This document shows positions 1 through 7,914 of a stretch of 49,986 nucleotides of DNA, piece after piece. The position numbers and the translations under genes are program-made. The DNA is taken from positions 1-49,986 of the forward strand of contig CATLTV010000011.1 of the NCBI GenBank assembly GCA_950059285.1, given 5' to 3'. Position 1 is the first letter of the stretch, and the number at the start of each line of letters is the position of its first letter. Source of the stretch: an uncultured Pseudomonadota bacterium (GTDB taxonomy: Bacteria; Myxococcota_A; Bradymonadia; Bradymonadales; Bradymonadaceae). The notes beneath the pieces are model-generated. The model did not search any database and was not told where the DNA came from. It saw nothing but the letters and a program-made list of their open reading frames with translations.

Positions 1-76
1 TCGCCTGAAGATGCTTCTCTTCTCCTCTTTTCTTCGGGGCAAGCTCCGCGACGGGAGCTTAGGTCAACAGAACCTA
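1..76. mobile_element. Right end of a MITE-like element (family A, copy 1, cut by the window edge)
   Basis: This stretch matches 24296-24371 at 74 of 76 positions. It ends with GTCAACAGAACC followed by TA, the same terminal inverted repeat and TA junction seen in the complete copy. No coding capacity is seen. The left half lies outside the window. The stop codon of the neighbouring oxidoreductase gene (complement 74-76, TAG) takes T and A from the target TA and G from the last base of the element. Confidence 0.85.
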
Positions 77-3000
77 ATCCCGCACCTTGACAGGCACACG
101 ATCAAGCGCACGCTCAAGCCAGATCGCAGGGTGATCTGCACGCTGCCCCACACCATCCTTGATCTGATGCCTGCATGACGTCCCTGGCGCAACTACACCA
201 TGAACCTGTCCCTCACGCTTTCTTAACTCGGGGAAGAGCACCAGTTCGCCAACCTGCATGGACAGATCATAATGCTTGGCTTCATACCCAAACGAACCCG
301 CCATACCGCAACATCCCGTCTTCAGAGATTCAACGTCGTAACCAGCAAGCTGCAACGCCTTCACAGTAGGCGTTAAACCAACCATCGACTTCTGGTGACA
401 GTGACCATGCAAGACAAGCTTCTCCCCCTTCACATCCCTACGCCACTGTGCGTTAAACTCACCAAGCTCGGACATCTGTACGACAAACTCATCAAGCAAC
501 ACACAACGGCTAGCAAACTGCTCCGCAACTGGACGTAACGCATCATCCACAAGATCGGGAACCTCATCCCTGAATGTCAACAAGGCACTTGGCTCAAGAC
601 CAACCACAAGCGCTCCAGGATAACGATCCATGAACCTCTGCGCCTTACCCATATTGGCATTCATCAAAGGCTTCACCTCGCGAATCAACCCCTTTGAAAG
701 GTATGTTCGACCATCATCCTCGATATCAATGAGCTGCACATTGTATCCCCCCTCATCCAGCACGCGAGTCGCAGCCACAGCGATCCATGGCTCGGTGTAC
801 TCCGTGAAAGGATCCACATACAAACCGACAACAGGACGATCATCAGGGGCTCGCAAAGCACGCTTCTCTTCCCACTCACGATAGATCTCGCGGAATGGCC
901 TCTTTGCATAAGCAGGAAACTCTCGTTGTGTAGAGATCCCCATCACCCTGGACATCAACGCCTTTGATAATGGAAACTTGAATGAGAAATTCGCCATCGC
1001 TGGCGCAAGCATCGCAAGCTTGCTTAATTTGCCATAGTTGGCAAACAACCGCGCAGACAAAGGCGTTCCATGAGCATCATAATAATGCTGCAAAAACTCC
1101 GCCTTCATCTTGCCCATATCCACGCTCGCAGGACACTCAGACTTACACCCCTTGCACGACAGACACAGATCCATCACATCATACAGCTCCTCGCTCGCCA
1201 TGGCCTCTCGTGGGTCCATGTTCTCTCGCACAAGGTGACGAAACACATTCGCCCTCCCCCTTGTCGAGTCCTTCTCATTGAGCGTGGCCATGTAACTTGG
1301 ACACATCGTGCCCCCTGCCTCGGCGCGCTTTCGACACGCCCCAGCACCATTGCACTTTTCAATCGCACGCACCAACCCCTGATCGGCATCCCAGTTAAAG
1401 AACGTCTCCACCTCGGGAGTCTCCTCACCTGGTATAAATCGCCACGACTCCTCCATTGGAGCAGCATCCACGATCTTTCCTGGATTCAATAACTTATGGG
1501 GATCAAAAGCTGCCTTCAACTCACGATGCAACTGCGCAAGCTCCTCTCCATAGAACTGCTCAAGCATGGGTGATCGCAATCTGCCATCACCATGCTCACC
1601 ACTGATGGAGCCACCATATTTCTTCACCAGATCGGTGACCTCACGCGCAATACTTAGAAACTTATCCACATCCTCAGGATCTTTAATGTTCAGCTCAGGC
1701 CTAAGATGCAACTCACCCACAGAGGCGTGTGCGTAATACACACACTGTGTCTCATGGCGATCCATGATCTCTGAAAACTCACGAATATAATCAGGCAATA
1801 CATCCACAGCCACAGCAGTGTCTTCCACCACAGTCACAGGCTTCACATCACCAGGAACCCCCATCAAAATCCCGAGACCCGCCTTACGCAAGGACCACAC
1901 AGCAGAATCATCAGGCGGATTCACACGAGGAAACGCGTACCCCATATCACTCGACTTGAACTCATCGATCAGCGCAGCACACTTCTCATCAAGCTCCTGC
2001 TGACTTTGCGTGTAAAACTCCACCGCAAGGATCGCCTCGGGAGATCCCTCCACGAAAAAGCTATTGCGTCGCTGCTCAATATTGCCCTGTGCAAGGTCCA
2101 TGATGCGACGATCCATCAACTCCACCGCAGCAGGATCATGTTTCACAGCGATCACAGTCGCACGCAAGGACTCCTCCAGTGAGTTAAAGTGCGCGCATAC
2201 CACCGCACGATGTGTTGGCTTGTCCACAAGGTTCAACTTGATCTCGGAGGTCAGACACAGCGTCCCCTCTGAACCACACAACAAACGGTTGAGCGAAAAT
2301 GGAGCTCCACCCTCCGTATATGGCGACATCTGGAGCAGCTCATCAAGCGCATATCCTGTGTTGCGACGCACCACATCCTTTCTGGGATAGTGCGTATCAA
2401 TCAAGTCCTTGTGCTCCTTCAAAATCGCATCGATCTTTGCAAGACCTCGACCAAGAGCATCGCCCACCTGAAGGCGCTTATTCAGCGTGCTATCATCCCA
2501 GGGTGAGATCCTCTCCACGACGCCATCCATGAAGACAACCTCCAACTCAAGCACATGATCGCGTGTGGTGCCATAAAGAATGGAGTGGCTACCACAGGAG
2601 TTATTACCCACCATACCGCCAATCATGCAGCGACTGGCCGTAGATGTATCAGGACCAAAGAAGAGGCCATGTGGCGCAAGGAAACGGTTCAAGTCATCAA
2701 GAATAACTCCTGGCTGCACACGAACCCATCGCTCTTCCACGTTCAGTTCAAGGATCTGGTTCATGTAACGCCCCGTGTCCACCACAAGACCATCCCCCAC
2801 ACACTGACCTGCGAGGCTAGTTCCAGCAGCGCGAGGAATCAGAGAGAGATTAAGCTGCGTTGCCATCTGAACCACGCGCTGAAGATCCTCAAGTGTTCGG
2901 GGGAACACCACACCCGTGGGCTCCTCTTGATACACGGACGCATCCTGAGCATAGAGCATCTTGTGTGTGCGATCGGTGTGTACCGAACCATCAAGAAGCT

Positions 3001-3088
3001 GATCCATGGCCAGCAGACTTGAGGCATGATCAGCCACAGGTTGAGAGGAGAACGAGACAGGTTGAAGGTCAGATTTATTTGAAGACAT
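74..3088 (-). CDS. FAD-binding and Fe-S oxidoreductase (YdiJ-like D-2-hydroxyacid dehydrogenase)
   Basis: About 1004 aa. The N-terminal half is a PCMH-type FAD domain (around residues 60-240, with PRAAGTSLAGQ). An FAD-oxidase C-terminal domain follows (CGSEGTLCLTSE, then SGEHGDGR around 500 and DPHKLLNPGKIVD). The C-terminal third has two cysteine clusters for 4Fe-4S centres (CNGAGAC...MCPSY and CLSCKGCKSECP) and two CCG-type motifs (HGHCHQK, GCCGMAGSFGYE). Proteins of this layout oxidise D-lactate, glycolate or D-2-hydroxyglutarate and pass electrons on through the Fe-S part. The length is close to E. coli YdiJ (about 1018 aa), so it is nearly full length even though a mobile element abuts the stop codon. 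An in-frame GTG lies 6 bases upstream of the chosen ATG. The exact substrate cannot be read from sequence. Confidence 0.9.
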   Translation of the reverse strand: MSSNKSDLQPVSFSSQPVADHASSLLAMDQLLDGSVHTDRTHKMLYAQDASVYQEEPTGVVFPRTLEDLQRVVQMATQLNLSLIPRAAGTSLAGQCVGDGLVVDTGRYMNQILELNVEERWVRVQPGVILDDLNRFLAPHGLFFGPDTSTASRCMIGGMVGNNSCGSHSILYGTTRDHVLELEVVFMDGVVERISPWDDSTLNKRLQVGDALGRGLAKIDAILKEHKDLIDTHYPRKDVVRRNTGYALDELLQMSPYTEGGAPFSLNRLLCGSEGTLCLTSEIKLNLVDKPTHRAVVCAHFNSLEESLRATVIAVKHDPAAVELMDRRIMDLAQGNIEQRRNSFFVEGSPEAILAVEFYTQSQQELDEKCAALIDEFKSSDMGYAFPRVNPPDDSAVWSLRKAGLGILMGVPGDVKPVTVVEDTAVAVDVLPDYIREFSEIMDRHETQCVYYAHASVGELHLRPELNIKDPEDVDKFLSIAREVTDLVKKYGGSISGEHGDGRLRSPMLEQFYGEELAQLHRELKAAFDPHKLLNPGKIVDAAPMEESWRFIPGEETPEVETFFNWDADQGLVRAIEKCNGAGACRKRAEAGGTMCPSYMATLNEKDSTRGRANVFRHLVRENMDPREAMASEELYDVMDLCLSCKGCKSECPASVDMGKMKAEFLQHYYDAHGTPLSARLFANYGKLSKLAMLAPAMANFSFKFPLSKALMSRVMGISTQREFPAYAKRPFREIYREWEEKRALRAPDDRPVVGLYVDPFTEYTEPWIAVAATRVLDEGGYNVQLIDIEDDGRTYLSKGLIREVKPLMNANMGKAQRFMDRYPGALVVGLEPSALLTFRDEVPDLVDDALRPVAEQFASRCVLLDEFVVQMSELGEFNAQWRRDVKGEKLVLHGHCHQKSMVGLTPTVKALQLAGYDVESLKTGCCGMAGSFGYEAKHYDLSMQVGELVLFPELRKREGQVHGVVAPGTSCRHQIKDGVGQRADHPAIWLERALDRVPVKVRD

Positions 3089-3187
3089 GAACACTTACCA
3101 TAGGTCATATGTACAGAAGAGAGACGTTCAAAAACACCTACTCACGCCGCAGGACGCACAGCAGGAGATAAGAACCTAGTGCCAAGC

Positions 3188-3236
3188 AAAGAGAGAGGCC
3201 ATGGTTTTTTTGTAAAAAACCATGGCCTCTCTCTTT
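3188..3236 (-). terminator. Long hairpin terminator after rplI
   Basis: Perfect 23-bp arms around a 3-base loop, with A6/T6 at the inner end and CTCTCTTT at the outer end. It lies 33 bases past the rplI stop and well upstream of the oxidoreductase start, so it probably separates the two transcripts. Confidence 0.8.
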
Positions 3237-3268
3237 AACTTTGCATCCGAACTTTTGGACACCATGAA

Positions 3269-3712
3269 TTACATGGCAACGATCCAAACGTTCACGTGTG
3301 CGAAGATACCGCTCGCAAGCTTCACTGGCACCTTGTAGATACCAAGCTCGTGAATAGGACCGTCAAGCTCGATCTGACGACGATCAACTTCAACACCCTG
3401 CTGAGCCAAAGACTGAGCGATGTCACGGTTGGTCACAGAACCATAGAGCTTGTCCTGATCGCCAGCGCGCATTGGAATGGTCACGCTCACACCATCGATG
3501 GTGCCGAGGATCTCACGCGCAGCAGCTCTCTCACGCTCACGACGAGCTTCGATTTGCTTGATCTGATGCTCAAGTGCTTTTTTGTTTCCAGCAGTGGCGA
3601 GCAACGCCAACTTCTGAGGGATCAAGTAGTTGCGGCCGTAACCTGCTGCAACATCAACGATTTCACCCATTGTACCGACGTTCTTAACGTCTTCTGTCAG
3701 GATAACCTGCAT
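3269..3712 (-). CDS. rplI: 50S ribosomal protein L9
   Basis: 147 aa, the usual size for L9, starting MQVILTEDVKNVG. It contains the N-terminal signature GYGRNYLIPQKLA and the C-terminal domain (KLYGSVTNRDIA, GIYKVPVKL). L9 sits at the base of the L1 stalk and links two globular domains by a long helix; the charged stretch around QIEARRERERAAA is that helix. The ATG at 3712 is chosen because GGAGAAGGA precedes it at good spacing, although the frame stays open upstream. It follows rpsF on the same strand with a 152-base gap, too small for rpsR, which commonly sits there. Confidence 0.97.
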   Translation of the reverse strand: MQVILTEDVKNVGTMGEIVDVAAGYGRNYLIPQKLALLATAGNKKALEHQIKQIEARRERERAAAREILGTIDGVSVTIPMRAGDQDKLYGSVTNRDIAQSLAQQGVEVDRRQIELDGPIHELGIYKVPVKLASGIFAHVNVWIVAM

Positions 3713-3864
3713 TATTCCTTCTCCATCTGCCTCTTGCTTAAGGGCATCGCCACGTAGACACATCCTGGCGGTGGTCTGCATCGACACCCTTCATATGGGC
3801 AGTGCAATCGTGTAAGTGACTAAATCTGTCTTTCTCTGGTGCTCATCAAGAGCAAAAAGACAGC

Positions 3865-4233
3865 TTACTCTTCTTCTTCCTCTGGGCGATTCAAGCGCTC
3901 CTCAGGAAGGAGATCCTCTTCAATCTTGACTGTCATGAACTTCAGGACAGGGTCAAGAATGCGGAGGTTACGCTCGATCTCAGCAACGGTGTCGCTTGGA
4001 GCAAGGTAACGGAAGTACTGGTACACGCCCTGCTCGTGATGCTTGGACTCAACAGAGTCACGCATACGGTAAGCAAGCTTACGCACGCCCCAGTCATCAA
4101 ACTTGAGTGTGTGGCCGTCTGCTGCAGCAACAATGCCCTCAACGCGCTCGCGAGCGGTAAGTTTGACGTCGTCAGCAGCGCCTGGGCGCAGGATATAAAT
4201 GGTTTCGTATTCGGTTTGTCTTGCGACTGCCAT
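3865..4233 (-). CDS. rpsF: 30S ribosomal protein S6
   Basis: 122 aa from the chosen ATG; an ATG 15 bases upstream (4248) is also possible, and both have a GGGG stretch upstream. The core has the S6 fold signatures YETIYILRPG at the N-terminus, WGVRKLAYRM in the middle and YQYFRY later. It ends in an acidic tail of five Glu, as in many bacterial S6 proteins (in E. coli S6 receives extra Glu from RimK). S6 binds 16S rRNA in the platform together with S18. It is the gene before rplI in a minus-strand ribosomal block. Confidence 0.95.
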   Translation of the reverse strand: MAVARQTEYETIYILRPGAADDVKLTARERVEGIVAAADGHTLKFDDWGVRKLAYRMRDSVESKHHEQGVYQYFRYLAPSDTVAEIERNLRILDPVLKFMTVKIEEDLLPEERLNRPEEEEE

Positions 4234-4489
4234 GAATGAAAACCCCATGGATGTGGCCCCTACTTATCTCTTGGTAGGAGCGAGGTTATTAAATACAGAG
4301 CTCATGATTCTTTCCATAAACTCCACTTCTTAAAATCAATGTCTTCCCTCTTTTCTCAATCCCAAACAATCACCTTGTTCAGGCCCACAAGAAGGGGAGG
4401 GACTGCGCTTCTACAAGATCTAACAGGTCGACGTCAAGTCAAAGGAACTTAAAAACATAAATCAGCGCAAAAGCCAGCAAAAACCTAAC

Positions 4490-5065
4490 TCAGCTCATCG
4501 CATGATATTTGTTTTGCGCAGCCAACAAACCATCAAGCAAAAGCCCCTCGGTCGCATCACACGCAAGCTCCAACATGTCCTCAAGCTTGTCCTGCTCGGA
4601 CTTGCCAAAATCACCAAGCACCCAGCCTGTCACATTACCACGACTCCCAGGTGGACGACCAATCCCCAGACGAAGCCTCAAAAAGTCCTTGCCCCCTGTC
4701 TTTTGAATAATGTCCCTCAAGCCATTGTGCCCGCCATGTCCACCTCCAGACTTGAGCCGAACCACGCCAAGCTCAAGATCAAGCTCATCATGCAACACAA
4801 TGATATCTTCACGCTCCACACCATAAAAGGCCGCCGCCTTCTGCACAGAATCCCCCGAAAGGTTCATGAACGTCTGCGGCTTCAACATCACCACATCCAC
4901 ACCACGAACACTCCCCGTGCTGATATGCCCCTTGAACTTGGAGGTTGTCACCTGCATCCCATACCTCGATGCAAGGCGATCAAGCGCCATAAACCCCACG
5001 TTATGTCGTGTCTTCTCGTATTTGGTGCCTGGATTACCCAATCCTACACAGAGCTTGCGAGCCAT
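4490..5065 (-). CDS. pth: Peptidyl-tRNA hydrolase
   Basis: 191 aa, normal for bacterial Pth. It shows VGLGNPG (with the conserved Asn), TRHNVGF with the catalytic His, KPQTFMNLSG, HDELDL with the Asp that activates the His, and the Gly/His-rich GGGHGGHNGLR loop. The enzyme cleaves the ester bond of peptidyl-tRNAs released prematurely from ribosomes. The start is supported by GAGGTGG upstream. It lies after rplY on the same strand, but a strong palindromic terminator sits in the 128-base gap, so pth may depend on read-through or its own promoter. Confidence 0.97.
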   Translation of the reverse strand: MARKLCVGLGNPGTKYEKTRHNVGFMALDRLASRYGMQVTTSKFKGHISTGSVRGVDVVMLKPQTFMNLSGDSVQKAAAFYGVEREDIIVLHDELDLELGVVRLKSGGGHGGHNGLRDIIQKTGGKDFLRLRLGIGRPPGSRGNVTGWVLGDFGKSEQDKLEDMLELACDATEGLLLDGLLAAQNKYHAMS

Positions 5066-5094
5066 CTTTCCACCTCGATCTTTTCGTCAAAAAC

Positions 5095-5148
5095 AAGAAG
5101 ACCGAGGTGTGGCCTTTTATATATAAAAGGCCACACCTCGGTCTTCTT
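5095..5148 (-). terminator. Loopless 54-bp palindrome between rplY and pth
   Basis: Arms of 27 bp pair perfectly with no spacer; the centre reads TTTTATATATAAAA. On the minus strand it is followed by TTGTTTTTG, so it fits a factor-independent terminator of rplY. It ends only about 30 bases before the pth start codon. Confidence 0.8.
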
Positions 5149-5193
5149 TCACTTCGATACTTCACCTGAATTGCGCCAAACACGCGATTCAAA

Positions 5194-5796
5194 TTACTTT
5201 TCGGCCTCAGCGTTTGCTGCAGCGCGCTTACGAGGCATCACCACGCGGAACAAGCCGTAGTTGGACTTGTAACCAGGCTCAACACCCTCGGGAAGCTCTA
5301 CGTCGTTGGCAAGAATGGTCTCACCAGCACGAAGGCTTGTCACGTCAACAGACACAGAGACAGGGATATCAAGAGGACGTGCCTTGATGTCGATCTCAGG
5401 ACGAATCACGTTAAGGATACCACCCATGCGGACACCCTGTGCACGACCTGTGCTCTGGATTGGCACGCGAGCGTGGATAGGCTGCTTGAGATCCACCACG
5501 TAGAAATCCACGTGCAAGAGATCACGACGCACTGGGGAGAGCTGGTAGCTCTTGACCATCACGTCTTCAATGACAGTGTCTTCGTCAATGCGAAGGTCAA
5601 ACAACACATTGTAACGCTTGGGGTTATCAAACAAGCTCACAATGGATTCGACTGGAACCTGAAGCTTACGAGCCTCAGTGTTCAAACCATAACATACTGC
5701 TGGGACGAGCCCTTCAACACGCAGTTTGCGTGCTACACCTTTGCCGGAGCTATCGCGCGAGCTTACATCAAGCACGACTTTCTCTTGGGTTGACAT
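5194..5796 (-). CDS. rplY: 50S ribosomal protein L25, long (Ctc/TL5) form
   Basis: 200 aa. The N-terminal L25 domain (SSGKGVARKLRVEGLVPAV, then LLHVDFYVVD) binds 5S rRNA. The C-terminal beta domain of the long Ctc/TL5 form follows (GVRMGGILNVIRPEIDI, VELPEGVEPGYKSN). E. coli has only the first domain, so this is the two-domain type found in many other bacteria. A clear Shine-Dalgarno (TAAGGAGAAGAAG) fixes the start. It is first in the rplY-pth-rpsF-rplI run. Confidence 0.96.
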   Translation of the reverse strand: MSTQEKVVLDVSSRDSSGKGVARKLRVEGLVPAVCYGLNTEARKLQVPVESIVSLFDNPKRYNVLFDLRIDEDTVIEDVMVKSYQLSPVRRDLLHVDFYVVDLKQPIHARVPIQSTGRAQGVRMGGILNVIRPEIDIKARPLDIPVSVSVDVTSLRAGETILANDVELPEGVEPGYKSNYGLFRVVMPRKRAAANAEAEK

Positions 5797-6136
5797 CTTC
5801 TTCTCCTTACTTATCTGTGCACCTCTTCACCTCCACAAAGCTCCCAACTCATTGAGTCAAGACTCCCTGGTGATAACTCTTGTCATAAAATCATCACCGC
5901 CCTGTAGAGAGGGCATCACTGGTTCTTCATTTGGCTTATAGCTGGCCTGGTACGCAAAAACACCCGAAATTCATCATCTTGAACTTTCAAGCTTCGCGCT
6001 TGCGGCGCATCGAGATAACACGGACTGTCATCGTTGTCCATGCATATTTATAGGATCTCTTAATATTCACAAAGCATTTTGCCATGGCACAAACCGTGGC
6101 CTTTGCCTCACTCCATATCAACAGAGCCATCGATGA
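5797..6136. other. Intergenic region upstream of rplY
   Basis: About 340 bases between the rplY start and the tRNA-Gln terminator. It must hold the rplY promoter. I see no convincing ORF, repeat or clear promoter consensus. Confidence 0.5.
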
Positions 6137-6175
6137 AATAAAAAGAAGCGGCGCTTGAAACGCCGCTTCTTTTTA
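6137..6175 (-). terminator. Terminator directly behind tRNA-Gln
   Basis: A 17-bp stem (AAAAAGAAGCGGCG against its complement) with a 7-base loop. It begins at the tRNA 3' end and finishes in a T-rich run on the minus strand. Confidence 0.85.
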
Positions 6176-6246
<71 letters not shown>

Positions 6247-6342
6247 ACAAGGGGAACTTGTCTTATGCCAGCTCCCCGTGACATGCTCTTCATTTAGTCT
6301 TGCTTCATTTGGATGTCAAGACATTCTTGCAGGATTTTTTAA

Positions 6343-7809
6343 TTATTCGCAGTACCCACCAACGCAGGACCACGAGGAACTACCACAATCTGCGGCCACT
6401 GTACCTGCTGTACATCGTTGACGACAAAGACCATTTACACAATCTGCTGTCGTACTACAGTCTGTACTGGTCGTGCATGCCGCCACATTACAAATTCCCA
6501 GTGAGCGCTCTCCAGGCAACACATAGTTGTCACATGTCACCGTAGAGTGGATCCCTGCACAATCTGCACTGCCAGGTCGACAGTACTTCACACAGAAGTT
6601 ATCCGTGCTTCCTGTGATACAAACCGTGGCATCTGCACAATAATTCCCCGGGGTGGTACATAAATCATAGGCATCCTGACCTGTCGCATCCTGATCACTT
6701 GTGCACACACCCATCCTGTTTGTGTACAACGCACAATACTCAGACGCACCACATCCTGTGCCGCCCCATGGCTCACAGACAGCCTCACAAACACCCGTAC
6801 CTGTCGATCCTGTCACACAGGTGTTCCCCTGCTGACACCACTGATCCGATGCTGGCTCACATGTGCCGCCTGTAGGCACCACACCGCCTGGCTCACAATA
6901 ACCAAAGCTATTCTCAAACTTGATACAGGTCCCGCCCGAGCAATCCGCATTGCTTGAACACTCCGAATCAATACAGATCAACAGATCAGGGCTGTTGGAT
7001 ACCGCCGCAAAACATCTCTGCCCTGTCGCACACCCACCACTTGCACCATCCTCATCACACTTGCTGAAACAATGCGCCTCGCTGGTTGCCTGATTATCGA
7101 TCAGACACAGGAAATCACCCTGATCCGTGCCCGAAAGCGGCTCACATGCATCGCCCTCCGCTGCACAGAGCGGAAAACTACAGGATCCCTGATCACATAC
7201 ACCAGGAGCCTCACAAGCAGGATCACACTCACGATCCACACACGCACCATTCTCGCACTTGCGATTCCCCATCGCCGCACAGTCCGTGCGCGTCTCGGCA
7301 TATGTACACGCACCATCGTCACACACGCCGCCGCCGTAACTCACAAGAAAGTCACCGCTACACTCATTATCTTTTGGCGCGCACGTCACAGATAAACAGG
7401 GATCAACCATCATGTCCACGCCCGATCCCATATCCTCTGGCACGTTCATATCCACGCCAGAACCCATGTCCTCGGGCATACCCTGATCGACCATACCACC
7501 AAGGTCCTGCCCAAGATCAGGCTCCTCTTGCCCAAAGTCAGGACGCATCAACGTGGGCAAATCAGGCGCATCTCTTCGCATATCCTCGGGCTCTGCTACG
7601 GCCATGTCCTCCATCCCCACAGACATATCAGGCACATCTCGACACACGCCAGCAACCACATCACAGCGCTGATCAACAAGACACTCGCTATCTTCGCTAC
7701 AGGTTGCCGCAGGCGGTCCTCCCACCTCCCCTTCAGCACACCCCAACACCATGAGGCTGCCTCCAAAAATCACACCCGCAACACAACTCTTTAATAACTT
7801 ACTAATCAA
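6343..7809 (-). CDS. Cys-rich secreted lipoprotein with Asp-Met-rich linker
   Basis: 488 aa from a TTG start at 7809, chosen because GAGGAAG lies 6 bases upstream; an earlier in-frame TTG at 7848 has its Shine-Dalgarno too close. The signal peptide ends in the lipobox LMVLGC. An Asp/Met/Pro-rich low-complexity stretch of about 100 residues follows, with a repeated PEDMGSGVDM. The rest is rich in regularly spaced cysteines of the C-x-x-D-x-x-C type (CSSNADCSGGTC, CTTSTDCSTTADC), resembling Dickkopf N-terminal or EGF-like disulphide modules. It is probably an outer-membrane-anchored surface protein of unknown role. It is the first of three neighbouring Cys-rich lipoprotein genes on the same strand. 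Confidence 0.8.
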   Translation of the reverse strand: MISKLLKSCVAGVIFGGSLMVLGCAEGEVGGPPAATCSEDSECLVDQRCDVVAGVCRDVPDMSVGMEDMAVAEPEDMRRDAPDLPTLMRPDFGQEEPDLGQDLGGMVDQGMPEDMGSGVDMNVPEDMGSGVDMMVDPCLSVTCAPKDNECSGDFLVSYGGGVCDDGACTYAETRTDCAAMGNRKCENGACVDRECDPACEAPGVCDQGSCSFPLCAAEGDACEPLSGTDQGDFLCLIDNQATSEAHCFSKCDEDGASGGCATGQRCFAAVSNSPDLLICIDSECSSNADCSGGTCIKFENSFGYCEPGGVVPTGGTCEPASDQWCQQGNTCVTGSTGTGVCEAVCEPWGGTGCGASEYCALYTNRMGVCTSDQDATGQDAYDLCTTPGNYCADATVCITGSTDNFCVKYCRPGSADCAGIHSTVTCDNYVLPGERSLGICNVAACTTSTDCSTTADCVNGLCRQRCTAGTVAADCGSSSWSCVGGYCE

Positions 7810-7914
7810 AACGATCTTCCTCACTATTGGCTGACAAACAAGGTCCAATCTCCTGACCCTGCTCCCACCTTACTCAAAAAACCTGGAATACTCAAAATCA
7901 TTGCTCATATCATT

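Noticed and set aside
15-75. Window-start repeat as part of the oxidoreductase gene
   Set aside because: It matches the element at 24.3 kb base for base, and the coding frame ends at its border.
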